DNA of 64,000 nt from Palsa-504 sp963767565 (GCA_963767565.1 CAVYEG010000017.1:62001-126000), one strand, 5' to 3'; positions 8,486-19,350 are shown, numbered from the stretch's first letter. Notes: generated by a model not told the origin, from the sequence alone. A program made the numbers and translations.

Positions 8486-8573
8486 TGGTCACGCTCCTGG
8501 TCCGTGATGATCTCGGCCATGTGCTGCCCGGGGCCGGCGGTGATGCAGTCAGGTGGGCGCGCACGGGCCAGCG

Positions 8574-8606
8574 CAGGGCTGGCCGACCCCCGTGCGGCCA
8601 GCCCTG
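8574..8606 (-). terminator. Hairpin downstream of the orphan binding-protein gene
   Basis: Perfect 11-bp arms cagggctggcc (8574-8584) and ggccagccctg (8596-8606) with an 11-base loop lie between the stop of the leftward binding-protein gene (8680) and the next leftward start (8485). There is no U-tract, as is usual for actinobacterial terminators. A terminator role is inferred. Confidence 0.5.
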
Positions 8607-8679
8607 ACGCGGCCAGCCCGGTCGGGCGTGACCACCCTTTGAGTTGTGAGATGCCTGGGCGTTGAAGCCTTGACTTCGG

Positions 8680-9981
8680 TCAGCCGTCGCGGATGATCTG
8701 CGTCAGCTGGGCCGCCATCTCGGCCAGCGCCTGCTGCGGTTGCTTCTGCCTGGTCAGGGCCTGGTACACCGCGCTGGAGATAGCCAGGCTGGCCTGGTCG
8801 TAGTTGGCAATCGCCGGCCGGGGCTGCGCGGAGTTGATGGCCTGCTCCAGCACCGGCAGATAGGGATAGCTGCGGATCAGGCTCTTATCGGTGTAGAGCG
8901 AGGTCCAGACCGGCGGGAACGACCCCTGCTCGAGCATCTCCTTCTCGTTGGCCAGGTCGGTCATGTACTTGATGAAGCTCATCGCCGTCCGCTGGTGCTG
9001 GGAATAGGCGCTGATGGCGAGGTTCGCGCCGCCGAGCGAAGCGGAGCCGGGACCATCAGGGCCGGGCAGCGCTTCGAACCCGAACTCGCCGCGCACCTTG
9101 TTGGCCGGGCCGGCCGCCGACAGGGCCGCGTAGACGTCCGGCCAGTTGTCCAGGAAGAGGAACTTGCCTGCCTCGAATGCGGCCTGGGACGACTCCTCTT
9201 CATAGCTGAGCGCGACCTTGGGGATCCAGCCCTGCTGGAATCCGCTTACCAGGAACTGCAGTCCCTGCAGGGCCTGGGGCGAGTCCACGGTGATCTTGGT
9301 CCCTTCGCCGGAGAGGATCGACCCTCCGGCCGACTGGACGGCCGTGGCGAAGTTGACGGTGAGGCCCTCGTACGGGGCGAACGTGCCGGCGTACCCGTCC
9401 AAGCCGTACCTCGGGGCTACCGTCCGGGCCAGCCCGGCCAGCTGAGCCCAGGTCCTGGGCGGCTGCTTACCGGCCTTGGCCAGGATGTCCTTGCGGTAAT
9501 AGAGCAGGTCCGCGTTGCTGTAGTCGGGCACCGCGTAGAGCCGGCCCTGGTACATGGCGGTGGCCACGGCCGGTGAGAGGAAATCCTTCAGCTCGGGGAA
9601 CTGGTTCTCGGGCAGCGGGATGATCCAGCCGTTCGAGGCGAACTCCGCGGTCCAGATGACGTCCATGTCGATGACGTCGTACTCGTCGCTCTTGGCCTGG
9701 AGATTGGCCACCAGCTGAGCCAGCTGGTCGTTCGAGGCCTGCGGGAGCAGCAGCAGGGTGACCTTCTGGCTCGGATGCTCCTTGTTCCAGTCAGTGATTA
9801 CGCTCTGCAGCCAGCCGGGATTGTCCTTGCCGATGGCGAAGGTGATCGGGCCGATCCCGTTGGTCGACGGGGCCGACCCGTCCCGGGCTGGACTTCCCGA
9901 TGTGCAGCCGGCGATCAGGAAGAGGCCCGCAGCGACGGCCGCGATTCCGGGCATCGCACGCCGCATGCGGGTCACCGCCAA
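8680..9981 (-). CDS. Orphan ABC sugar-binding lipoprotein
   Basis: A 433-residue family-1 extracellular solute-binding protein, with a hydrophobic signal segment ending in the lipobox LIAGC and then the two-lobed fold (DVIDMDVIWTAEFASNGW, YAVPDYSNADLLYYRKDIL, FEAGKFLFLDNWPDVY). It would capture an oligosaccharide for import. No permease or ATPase lies beside it. It resembles the binding protein at 14699 in the same key segments (both have D-V-I-W and LYYRKD), so it may share that transporter. The longest frame starts with TTG at 9981; GTG at 9975 and ATG at 9966 are alternatives that all keep the signal peptide. Confidence 0.9.
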   Translation of the reverse strand: MAVTRMRRAMPGIAAVAAGLFLIAGCTSGSPARDGSAPSTNGIGPITFAIGKDNPGWLQSVITDWNKEHPSQKVTLLLLPQASNDQLAQLVANLQAKSDEYDVIDMDVIWTAEFASNGWIIPLPENQFPELKDFLSPAVATAMYQGRLYAVPDYSNADLLYYRKDILAKAGKQPPRTWAQLAGLARTVAPRYGLDGYAGTFAPYEGLTVNFATAVQSAGGSILSGEGTKITVDSPQALQGLQFLVSGFQQGWIPKVALSYEEESSQAAFEAGKFLFLDNWPDVYAALSAAGPANKVRGEFGFEALPGPDGPGSASLGGANLAISAYSQHQRTAMSFIKYMTDLANEKEMLEQGSFPPVWTSLYTDKSLIRSYPYLPVLEQAINSAQPRPAIANYDQASLAISSAVYQALTRQKQPQQALAEMAAQLTQIIRDG

Positions 9982-10089
9982 ACCAACGTCCGGTAGCTTC
10001 GTAGATGCATGTTATGCACCGCCGTTAGGTATATGTCAACCGGATCGCATAACGAGTCAGACATGTTGCGCCCCCGCCCGCCGACGCGG

Positions 10090-10157
10090 GCGCACGCGGA
10101 CCTGCCGCGCACGCGGACCTGCCGCGCACGCGGACCTGCCGCGCACGCGGACCTGCC
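10090..10157. repeat. 17-bp tandem repeat, four copies
   Basis: Four perfect copies of gcgcacgcggacctgcc (10090-10106, 10107-10123, 10124-10140, 10141-10157) are followed by a partial fifth. It is intergenic. There are no spacers, so it is a minisatellite and not a CRISPR array. Confidence 0.92.
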
Positions 10158-10221
10158 GCGCACGCGGCTGCCCAGATCAGCGGCGCGCGGCTGCCCAGAA
10201 GAGTTCTCCCGCGTTAGGTCT

Positions 10222-10238
10222 TACATAATTGTTATGTA
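10222..10238. promoter_or_regulatory. Candidate PadR operator
   Basis: A perfect palindrome with 7-base arms tacataa and ttatgta around a 3-base centre lies about 50 bases upstream of the padR start. PadR-family operators are often of the ATGT/ACAT type, and autoregulation is common in the family. It is one of the few AT-rich sites in the area. Confidence 0.5.
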
Positions 10239-10289
10239 CAGCGGTAATCTGAGCCCGGGCCGAACCAGGCCCATGGAGGTGACGGAACC

Positions 10290-10792
10290 GTGAGGCAGCC
10301 CCTGCTGGCGCTCCTCGCTAAAGAGCCAGCTCATGGCTACGAGCTGAAGCTGGCATTGGAACAGACCTTCGGGCAGGCGTACCCGTCCCCGAACATCGGC
10401 CAGGTCTACGTCACGCTGAAACGCCTCGAACAGGACGGCCTGGTCCGCAGCCAAGATGTGGAGCAGGCCACGCGGCCTAACAAGCGCGTTTATGAGCTCA
10501 CTTCTGCCGGGCGCGAAGCCCTCCTCGCCTGGATCGACGAACCGAGCGACGGACCTCGCATCCGCGACGAGTTCTTCGTCAAGCTCATCCTCGCGCCCAT
10601 GACGGGGCTGGCCGACCGGATCGCTCTCATGAACACCCAGCGGCGGCACTACCTCAGCCTGATACGCAGGCTCACCGAGCTGCACGCCGACACCGACCCG
10701 GCGGACACCCCAGCCCGGCTGCTGATCGAGGGCGCCCTCCTGCACCTGCAGGCCGACCTGGACTGGCTGGAACGATGCCAGGAGGAATTCGT

Positions 10793-10796
<4 letters not shown>
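10290..10796 (+). CDS. PadR family transcriptional regulator
   Basis: A 168-residue regulator with the PadR winged helix at the N-terminus (LLALLAKEPAHGYEL, then NIGQVYVTLKRLEQDGLV) and a C-terminal helical dimerisation part. It starts with GTG at 10290 behind the strong site ggaggt. It is the first gene of a three-gene operon with an ABC ATPase and an FtsX-type permease, the usual arrangement when a PadR repressor controls an antibiotic or envelope-stress exporter. The palindrome at 10222-10238 is the likely operator. Confidence 0.93.
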
Positions 10797-11584
<788 letters not shown>

Positions 11585-11590
11585 GGCCCG

Positions 11591-13963
11591 GTGCGAGGAA
11601 CGCTGCGGTGGGCACGCGCGGATCTGCGCTCCCGCCGCGGCCAGGCCCTGCTCACGGTCGCCGTGGTCGCCGGGGTGGCGGCTGCTTTGTTCCTGGCCAC
11701 CATGCTGCTGCAGGGCACGCTCAACCCCTGGCAGCAGCTGTTCGGGCGGACCCACGGGGCGGACGTGCTGGTCTACTTCCAGGACCGGACCGACATCAGT
11801 GAGCTGCACTCGCTGCCGGGAGTTCAGGCGGTCAGCCAGCCCTATCAGGCCGCCTCGGCGACGCTGGCGCAAGGGGCCCAGAAATCACCTGTCGAGCTCC
11901 GCAGCATGACGCCGGTGCCGCCGGCCATGTCGACGCCGCTCGTGGTCGCGGGCAGCTGGCTGCGGGCCTCGGTGCCGGCCGGTGTCGTGGTCGAGGCGTC
12001 GTTCGCCCAGGCGGTTCACGTCGGGGTCGGGGACCAGATCGTGGTGGACGGCATCGACGGCACCATGACCTCGATGCGGGTCATAGGCATCGCCGACACA
12101 GCTGACCAGGGCTTCTATCCGCAATGGACGCCGGGCCTGATCTGGGTGCAGCACCGGCTGCTGGTCAAGGTCGAGCCGAGCCAGGGCGAGACGCAACAGG
12201 TCGTCGGCCTCCGGCTGACCGATAGCTCCGCCGTGGCCACCGGCCAGGTCGTGCAGACCATCTGGAACCTCTACAACGGCCCGGACCAGAACTCGAGCTC
12301 GGCGGTCGAGCGCTACTCCACCTGGCAGCAGGTGCAGAACTCGATGGCCAGTAACGACCGGCTGCTCGGGCTGCTGCTGGCCTTGTTCGGGATCATCGCG
12401 CTGGTGGCCGCGCCGTGCGCCATCGCGAACGTCACCGCGGGACGGGTGCTCGTGCAGCGGCAGGACATCGCGATGCTGAAGGCCCTCGGGTTCACGCCCG
12501 GCCAGGTGGTGCGGGTGCTGGTCGCCGAGCAGACCGCGCTGGGCGCGGCCGGCACCGTACTCGGGCTGGCCGCGGCACGGATCATGACTTCGCCAGCGTT
12601 CGTGCGGCCGCCCGATGGCACCCCGGTCGGCCTGGCCCCGCTATCCGGCTCCTGGGTGGCGGTGATCGGCGTCGGCACGGTGCTCACCGTCGCGCTCGCC
12701 ACTATCGTCCCGGCCTGGTACGCGGGCCGGGTATCACCGGTCGCCGCCGTCCAGCCGAGCCCCCCGCACGGCCACCTCTCCCGGATGGCGCGGCTTGGCC
12801 TGCTCGTCCGGCTGCCCGCTCCGCTGGTCCTGGGGGCCAGGGACTGCCTGAGCCGGCGGCTGCCCGCGGCCCTGACCGTGTTCGGCGTGGCCGTCCCCAT
12901 GGTCATGATCACGATCGCGCTGACCTGCTGGTCGACCGTGGACGGGTTCACCAGGGAGCCGGGCCGGATCGGCCTGGCGGCGGCCGTCACGGTGAGCCAG
13001 GGCGGCCTGGACAACAAGCAGGCCGTGGCCCTGATCAGTCATGACCATCAGGTGCAGGCGTACTACCCGGGCACGTCGTTCGACACGCTGCTGCCGGGTG
13101 ACAATGGCACCTTCACCGCTCGGGCCATGGGTTACTCCTGGCGCCCGTACCCGTTCCAGGTGGTCCAGGGACGGATGTTCCATGCGCCGAACGAGGCCGT
13201 GGCGGGCCAGGGCTTCCTTGACCTCATGCACATCGGGGTGGGCGCGTGGATCTCGCCGACGATCGAAGGCGTACCGGTGATCTTGCACATCGTCGGGCGG
13301 ACCATCGAGCCTGGCAATAACGGCGACGTCCTCGACTTCGGCCTCGACGCCCTCAGCGACGCGGGCGCAGCGCCCGGCCAGCTGGTCTACAGCCTGGTCC
13401 TGAAGCCGGGAGTGCAGCCAGCCGCGGCGCGGACGAGGCTGCTGGCGGTCTCCGAGGATCAGCTGGACGTGCAGGTAGTGAGCAACCCGGCCGACGGGCT
13501 TGGGGTGGTGCGGGCGGTGATCGCCGTCGCGGTCGTCGTGCTGGCTGTCATCGCGCTCGCGAACCTGCTCACCGCGACCGCGATCGGGCTGCGTGACCAC
13601 GTACATGAGGTCGGCGTGCTCAAGGCCCTCGGGCTCACGCCGCGCCAGGTCATGGCCACCCTGGTGGTCAACACGGCGATCCTGACCAGCATCGGGGTGG
13701 CCAGCGGAACAGCCGCCGGCCTGGTCATCGCGCCGCGACTGATCAATATGCAGGGCCAGACCAGCGGTATCGGGGCGGGTATCTCGGACGGCCTGCCCGC
13801 CACGACGATCGCTGAGATCCTGGCCGTCGCCCTGGCCACCGCCGCGGCCGCGGCGCTGTTCCTGGCCCGCCGTACCACCCGGATCGCAGACTCGGCCCAC
13901 CAGCGCGGCCCGGGCCGCCCGTCACGATCACAGCCGCAGTCTTCACCACTGCGGATCCCGTAG
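11591..13963 (+). CDS. FtsX-like ABC permease, large
   Basis: A 790-residue permease with two FtsX-type modules. A first helix at about 17-38 (LLTVAVVAGVAAALFLATML) is followed by a large extracellular domain and a three-helix bundle (about 255-390, with AMLKALGFTPGQVVRVLVAEQ). A second module then starts near 425, with another extracellular domain and a final three-helix bundle containing GVLKALGLTPRQVMATLVV. The repeated LKALG(F/L)TP(G/R)QV loop is the family hallmark that contacts the ATPase. It is partnered with the preceding ATPase under PadR control. The substrate is unknown; export of lipids, lipoproteins or antimicrobials is the usual range. Confidence 0.92.
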   Translation: MRGTLRWARADLRSRRGQALLTVAVVAGVAAALFLATMLLQGTLNPWQQLFGRTHGADVLVYFQDRTDISELHSLPGVQAVSQPYQAASATLAQGAQKSPVELRSMTPVPPAMSTPLVVAGSWLRASVPAGVVVEASFAQAVHVGVGDQIVVDGIDGTMTSMRVIGIADTADQGFYPQWTPGLIWVQHRLLVKVEPSQGETQQVVGLRLTDSSAVATGQVVQTIWNLYNGPDQNSSSAVERYSTWQQVQNSMASNDRLLGLLLALFGIIALVAAPCAIANVTAGRVLVQRQDIAMLKALGFTPGQVVRVLVAEQTALGAAGTVLGLAAARIMTSPAFVRPPDGTPVGLAPLSGSWVAVIGVGTVLTVALATIVPAWYAGRVSPVAAVQPSPPHGHLSRMARLGLLVRLPAPLVLGARDCLSRRLPAALTVFGVAVPMVMITIALTCWSTVDGFTREPGRIGLAAAVTVSQGGLDNKQAVALISHDHQVQAYYPGTSFDTLLPGDNGTFTARAMGYSWRPYPFQVVQGRMFHAPNEAVAGQGFLDLMHIGVGAWISPTIEGVPVILHIVGRTIEPGNNGDVLDFGLDALSDAGAAPGQLVYSLVLKPGVQPAAARTRLLAVSEDQLDVQVVSNPADGLGVVRAVIAVAVVVLAVIALANLLTATAIGLRDHVHEVGVLKALGLTPRQVMATLVVNTAILTSIGVASGTAAGLVIAPRLINMQGQTSGIGAGISDGLPATTIAEILAVALATAAAAALFLARRTTRIADSAHQRGPGRPSRSQPQSSPLRIP

Positions 13964-14071
13964 ACGTCACCAGGAGGTGTCAGGCATGGCGATTTCACCC
14001 TAGCCCCAGCGGGCACACCGGCAAGTGGACGACGGCTTGCCACGGCAACGTCCGGAGGCTGTCCCATGGCC

Positions 14072-14082
14072 AGACAACGTTG
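14072..14082. promoter_or_regulatory. Candidate operator agacaacgttg
   Basis: The palindromic core CAACGTTG (14075-14082) lies inside an 11-base word that recurs exactly at 19564-19574, upstream of the LacI-family regulator gene. A central CG with symmetric arms is the LacI-family operator style. Binding is inferred. Confidence 0.4.
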
Positions 14083-14297
14083 ACTCACAACCATCTGTAG
14101 ATTTGCACGGAAGGGCGTGGCGGTACTTTTCACCAACGCCTCAATGATCTAGGCTGGCGCCCAGCGGGAGCAGGGAAAATGTCTTCCGTAGCTGCTCCTT
14201 GCGTATGCCTAGGTTTCAGACGTCACATTTTGGAAACGAGATGGAAACTAGGCTTGACCGTAGCAGAACGTTCCATCACGCTGTGAGATAACTGCGG

Positions 14298-14309
14298 GAT
14301 AACGTTATC
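14298..14309. promoter_or_regulatory. Candidate LacI-type operator GATAACGTTATC
   Basis: A 12-bp perfect palindrome centred on CG lies about 390 bases upstream of the binding-protein start and is preceded by a half-site agataac at 14286-14292. LacI-family operators have this central CG and symmetric form. The regulator is probably the LacI protein encoded at 19863. Confidence 0.45.
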
Positions 14310-14698
14310 TAGGAGACCGGCTGCTCCGGCTCAGGCTGTAAGGAAGTCCGTTATGAGTCATCCACGCCTGACAAGAGGAATGGCCGCGGCCCGGGCCTCC
14401 AGCGGAGTCCCGGCCGCTTGCCGGGAGAGGCGTCCGTGGAACTAGCCCCCTGTGCGTGCCCCTTGATGGCCGGGCCGGCCGTTCGCGGCGGGGGACTCTC
14501 CCGCGCCGCGCATCGTGTCAGCCCTGGTCACCCGACACGGCGGCTCGGCCCGCCACGTAGTCAGGAAAGGGCAGGACTAGTACGCCGGGCTCGTCGTGGC
14601 CAGGCCGGATTCGGCCCTACGCGGTCACGGGCGTCGCATGAATGGCCGGCATTCCCATGAGTAGCCCAGAAGAAGAGTAAGAGTGCAGAGGAGCACAC

Positions 14699-16093
14699 AT
14701 GTCACGAAGAAGTTCGCCGAGAAACTCTCACTGGCCCAAGAGGGGCGCCGGGCTGGCCGCCCTGGCGGGTGCCACCGTGCTGGTGCTCAGTGCCTGCGGT
14801 AGCAGCGGCTCCAGCAGCAGCACTACCGGCACAACCGGCGCGAGCAGCGCCCCCAGCGGCGTCGGCTCGACCACGTCCGGCAGCATCGTCTGGTCGGCCA
14901 GCCCGCTGACCGGCACCGGCGCCAACGACGCCCGGACCGTGCTGATCAACGCGTTCGAGAAGCAGTACCCGGGCATCCACGTCACCCTGGTGTCCGCGTC
15001 CACCGACACCGACACCAACCGGGCCACGCTGGCCACGCAGATCGCGGGCGGCTCGTCCTCCCCCGACGTGTTCATGGGCGACGTGATCTGGCCCGCTCAG
15101 TTCGGCGCGCACCAGCTGGCCGTGCCGCTGTCGCAGTACCTCCCGGCGAGCTACTGGAGCAAGTTCGCTCCCGGGCTGGTCGCCGGGGCTACGTACAAGG
15201 GCGCGGTCTACGGCTCACCGCTGTTCGAGGACCAGGGCTTCCTGTACTACCGCAAGGACCTGCTCACCAAGGACGGGCTGCCGGTCCCGACGACCTGGGA
15301 GCAGCTGGAAACCGACGCCAAGGCCGTGCTGGCCAAGGGCCAGACCAAGTACGGATTCGTCTGGGAAGGCGACTCGTATGAGGGTCTGACCTGCAACTTC
15401 ATGGAGTACCTGACGGACGCCGGCGGCACGGCGACCAACAGCGGCTTTACCTCGGCCACGCTTAACTCGGCCGCGGCGCTCAAGGCGGTCACGTTCATGC
15501 GCAGCCTGATCACCTCCGGCGTCACCCCGGCCGCGGTGACCACGTTCCAGGAGCCGCAGGCGATGAACACCTTCGGCTCCGGCCAGGCCGCGTTCCTGCG
15601 CAACTGGGACTACGCCTACAGTGCCGCCACGACTCCGTCCAGCGGCGGCAAGCTCACCGCGAGCCAGGTCGGCGTGGCGCCGCTGCCGACCTTCGCGGGC
15701 CAGTCGACCCCCGGCTACTCCAACATCGGCGGCTGGAACATGTACATCAACCCGCACAGCACGCACCTGGGTGCAGACCTGACCTTCATCCAGTGGCTGT
15801 CGAGCCCCGCGGCCCAGGACATCCTGTCCATGAGGTACGGGTTCATCTCCACCGTCACGTCGGTCCGCAGCGCGCCCGCGGTCATCGCCGCCAACCCGGT
15901 GTTTGCCGTCGTGCCGATGACCAAGCTGGTCCCGCGGCCCGCGGGCACGCCCGAGTACCCGGCGCTGTCCACCGCGATCTACCAGAACGTGAACGGCGCC
16001 CTGGCCGGGTCGACCAGTCCGTCGGCCGCGGTCGCGGCGATGAACTCCGCGGCCAACACCGCGCTCAGCAGCACATCAAGCGGCGGATTGTGA
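14699..16093 (+). CDS. ABC sugar-binding lipoprotein of complete importer
   Basis: A 464-residue family-1 solute-binding protein. The signal peptide ends in the lipobox VLSAC, followed by a long Ser/Thr/Gly linker. The binding lobes contain INAFEKQYPGIHVTLV, PDVFMGDVIWPAQF, GSPLFEDQGFLYYRKDL and AAFLRNWDYAYSAA, close to trehalose/maltose-type proteins. It is the first gene of the importer operon with two permeases and an ATPase. The ATG at 14699 follows gaggag. A 36-bp palindrome immediately after the stop probably keeps its mRNA more abundant than that of the permeases. The exact sugar cannot be read. Confidence 0.94.
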   Translation: MSRRSSPRNSHWPKRGAGLAALAGATVLVLSACGSSGSSSSTTGTTGASSAPSGVGSTTSGSIVWSASPLTGTGANDARTVLINAFEKQYPGIHVTLVSASTDTDTNRATLATQIAGGSSSPDVFMGDVIWPAQFGAHQLAVPLSQYLPASYWSKFAPGLVAGATYKGAVYGSPLFEDQGFLYYRKDLLTKDGLPVPTTWEQLETDAKAVLAKGQTKYGFVWEGDSYEGLTCNFMEYLTDAGGTATNSGFTSATLNSAAALKAVTFMRSLITSGVTPAAVTTFQEPQAMNTFGSGQAAFLRNWDYAYSAATTPSSGGKLTASQVGVAPLPTFAGQSTPGYSNIGGWNMYINPHSTHLGADLTFIQWLSSPAAQDILSMRYGFISTVTSVRSAPAVIAANPVFAVVPMTKLVPRPAGTPEYPALSTAIYQNVNGALAGSTSPSAAVAAMNSAANTALSSTSSGGL

Positions 16094-16109
16094 CCTAGCC
16101 GCCAAAGCT

Positions 16110-16145
16110 GCCCGGGCCGGGAAGCGATCGCTTCCCGGCCCGGGC
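16110..16145. terminator. 36-bp perfect palindrome after the binding-protein gene
   Basis: Arms 16110-16127 and 16128-16145 are perfect reverse complements, 18 bases each, centred on the sequence gcgatcgc. The site begins 17 bases after the binding-protein stop and ends 70 bases before the first permease. Intercistronic hairpins at this place in sugar importers typically stabilise the upstream message or partly terminate, giving excess binding protein. Strong stem, no U-tract. Confidence 0.8.
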
Positions 16146-16214
16146 GGTCGCCCCGCCCGGTCAGCTGGCAATACCTACCTGCTTATCTCGGCCCCCGGCC
16201 GCGAGGAGTTACCC

Positions 16215-17180
16215 ATGACCGCCATAAGTGCTTCTGGACAAAGCGCCGCTGGACCGGTGGACACCATCGTCCCCCCGGTCCCGCGCCCCGATATCAACAG
16301 GAAACGGCTAGCCCGGATGGGCTGGGGCTTCTCGCTTCCCGCGCTAATCGTCATCGCCGCGGTCACGATCTTCCCCATCGTGTACTCGGTGATCATGAGC
16401 CTGAACAACGTGGTTGTGACGGGCAGCGGCTTCAGCCTGGACGGATTTACCTTCAGCAACTACAACCTGCTCATTCATGCGTCCCTGTGGCGGGACGCGC
16501 TGTTCTTCACCGTCTATTACACCGTGGTGACCGTCATCGTCGAGCTGGTGCTCGGAACCTGCATCGCGCTCGTGCTCGAGCGTCTCGTCAAGGGGCGCGG
16601 GTACATGATGGCGCTGATGCTCCTGCCCTGGTCGATGATCACCGTCATCAACGCCGAGCTGTGGGCCTACATCTACAACGGGACCTACGGCGTGGCCGAC
16701 TACATCCTGGGCGGGCTCGGCCTCGGCCACCCGGTGATCCTCGGCACCCCGACCCCGGCCATCATCGGGCTGATGATCGCCGACATCTGGAAGACGACGC
16801 CGTTCGTGGCGATCATCGTGCTGGCCGGGCTGGTGATGCTGCCCGGCGACGTGTACGAGGCCGCGGAAATGGACGGCGCGTCGGGCTGGTACACGTTCTG
16901 GCACATCACCTTGCCGCTGCTGCGGCCGACGATCGCGCTCGCGGTCATGTTCCGGGTGCTGCAGGCGTTCGGGCTGTTCGACCTGCCTTACGTCATGACC
17001 GGCGGCGGTCCGGGCACCTCGACCCAGTCGCTGTCGATCCTCGCCTTCAACGCGCTATTCAAGAACCTCGCCTTCGGGCCAGGAGCCGCCGTGGCGACCA
17101 GCACCGCGCTGCTGGTGCTCCTCGGCTGCCTGGCCACGCTGCGGGTGTTCCGGGCCCAGGTCGGGCAGGAGGGCAACTGA
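16215..17180 (+). CDS. Sugar ABC transporter permease, MalF type
   Basis: A 321-residue inner-membrane permease with about six helices, starting LPALIVIAAVTIFPIVYSVIMS. The cytoplasmic EAA loop that docks on the ATPase is visible as YEAAEMDGASGWYTFWHITL, about 100 residues from the C-terminus. The start at 16215 follows the ribosome site gaggag. Its stop overlaps the next permease start as ATGA, so the two permeases are made in equal amounts. Confidence 0.95.
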   Translation: MTAISASGQSAAGPVDTIVPPVPRPDINRKRLARMGWGFSLPALIVIAAVTIFPIVYSVIMSLNNVVVTGSGFSLDGFTFSNYNLLIHASLWRDALFFTVYYTVVTVIVELVLGTCIALVLERLVKGRGYMMALMLLPWSMITVINAELWAYIYNGTYGVADYILGGLGLGHPVILGTPTPAIIGLMIADIWKTTPFVAIIVLAGLVMLPGDVYEAAEMDGASGWYTFWHITLPLLRPTIALAVMFRVLQAFGLFDLPYVMTGGGPGTSTQSLSILAFNALFKNLAFGPGAAVATSTALLVLLGCLATLRVFRAQVGQEGN

Positions 17181-18019
17181 TGCGAAACCGCAAGCGGACC
17201 GGGTGGCACCGGTACATCAACGGCGTCACCATCTCCACCTTCGTCACCGTGATCTTCATCATCCTTCCGCTGTACTGGCTGATCGCCTCGAGCTTCAAGT
17301 CACCGAACGACGTCGGCACGACTCAGCTCTTCCCCCGCCCGATCAGCGGGGCGAACTACAGCAACGCGTTCGTCGGCTACGACTTCGGGATCTACTTCCG
17401 GAACTCGATTGTCGTCACCCTCGTCACCACCGCGCTGGTGCTGATCCTGGGCACCATGGCCGGCTACGCGCTCGGCCGGCTGCCGATGCGGGGGAAGTTC
17501 ACCACGATGGTGACCCTGCTGATCATCTCGGTGTTCCCGGAAGTCGCGGTGATCGCCCCGCTGTACCTGCTCGAGCGCGACCTCGGCCTGCTGAACAGCT
17601 ATCCGGCGCTGATCCTGCCCTATACGGCCTTCTTCCTGCCGTTCGCCATCTGGATCCTGCGGAACTACATGCTCGGGATCCCGAAGGAGATGGAGGAGAC
17701 CGGCCGGATCGACGGGGCCGGGCCACTGCGGACGGTCTGGAGCATCGTCCTGCCGCAGGCGCTGCCGGGCCTGTTCACGGCGGGCATCTTCACCTTCACC
17801 GCGTGCTGGACCGAGTTCCTGATGGCGCTGACGTTCGACAATTCAAACAACTTCCGGACCATCCCGGTGGGCATCGCCGACTTCGGCGGGAACTTCCAGG
17901 TCCCGTACGGGACCATCTTCGCGGCCAGCGTCGTGGCGGTGGTGCCCATCGGCCTCCTGGTCTTCATCTTCCGCAAGTTCGTAGTCTCCGGCCTGACCTC
18001 GGGCGCGGTGAAGGGATGA
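17180..18019 (+). CDS. Sugar ABC transporter permease, MalG type
   Basis: A 279-residue partner permease. It starts at the ATG at 17180, which overlaps the preceding stop as ATGA; the open frame extends further upstream but only as a shadow of the first permease. Helix one is FVTVIFIILPLYWLIAS, typical of MalG-type proteins, and the EAA loop is MEETGRIDGAGPLRTVWSIV. It would form the channel with the MalF-type subunit and be driven by the ATPase at 18063. Confidence 0.95.
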   Translation: MRNRKRTGWHRYINGVTISTFVTVIFIILPLYWLIASSFKSPNDVGTTQLFPRPISGANYSNAFVGYDFGIYFRNSIVVTLVTTALVLILGTMAGYALGRLPMRGKFTTMVTLLIISVFPEVAVIAPLYLLERDLGLLNSYPALILPYTAFFLPFAIWILRNYMLGIPKEMEETGRIDGAGPLRTVWSIVLPQALPGLFTAGIFTFTACWTEFLMALTFDNSNNFRTIPVGIADFGGNFQVPYGTIFAASVVAVVPIGLLVFIFRKFVVSGLTSGAVKG

Positions 18020-18062
18020 GCAAGTCCTGCGATCTCGGGCGCGCGCCCGGTAAGGAGTCATC

Positions 18063-19220
<1,158 letters not shown>

Positions 19221-19269
19221 GCAGGACGCGACCCGGACCGAAACGGCTCCGCCCTGGTGGCATGGGCCG

Positions 19270-19350
19270 GTCAAGGATCGGGCCCTGGACGTACCCGATG
19301 GCGAGTGCACGGTGCTGGTAGGCCCGTCCGGCTGGGTGAGCCCGGCCGGA
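19270..19350 (+). pseudogene. Remnant of an MsmX-type ABC ATPase gene
   Basis: In one frame this segment reads VKDRALDVPDGECTVLVGPSG, which aligns with VKDLSVDIADGEFMVLVGPSG of the intact ATPase 50 bases upstream. Similarity then stops inside Walker A, where the GKT residues are replaced. A second-frame stretch at 19439-19486 (PEPGLFPFERRTRLR) is faintly like the C-terminal FFDTQTGLAI segment. It appears to be a duplicated and internally deleted ATPase gene. Confidence 0.65.

Larger units (their letters stand above)
9982..10289. other. Divergent promoter region with repeats
   Basis: This stretch separates the leftward binding-protein gene from the rightward padR gene. It holds a small palindrome tgcat-gtt-atgca at 10006-10018, the 17-bp tandem repeat at 10090-10157, a near copy of cggctgcccaga at about 10164 and 10187, and the palindrome at 10222-10238. 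The parts around 10000-10065 and 10215-10250 are clearly less GC-rich, as expected for promoters. No gene is seen. Confidence 0.6.
13964..14698. other. Long leader/promoter region of the sugar ABC operon
   Basis: About 735 bases without a convincing gene. It contains two candidate operators (14072-14082 and 14298-14309, listed separately), a further 8-bp palindrome gaacgttc at 14266-14273, and a direct repeat of tggaaac at about 14231 and 14242. A 31-codon frame starts at 14353 behind aaggaag and could be a leader peptide, though support is weak. A longer frame at 14418-14660 has no family features. The region just before 14699 carries the ribosome site gaggag. Confidence 0.55.

Noticed and set aside
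10090..10157. CRISPR-like repeat array
   Set aside because: Copies are directly adjacent without spacers and only 17 bp long, so it is a simple tandem repeat.
14418..14660. 80-codon rightward frame upstream of the sugar importer
   Set aside because: No ribosome site, no domain, Arg/Gly/Pro composition; treated as leader DNA.
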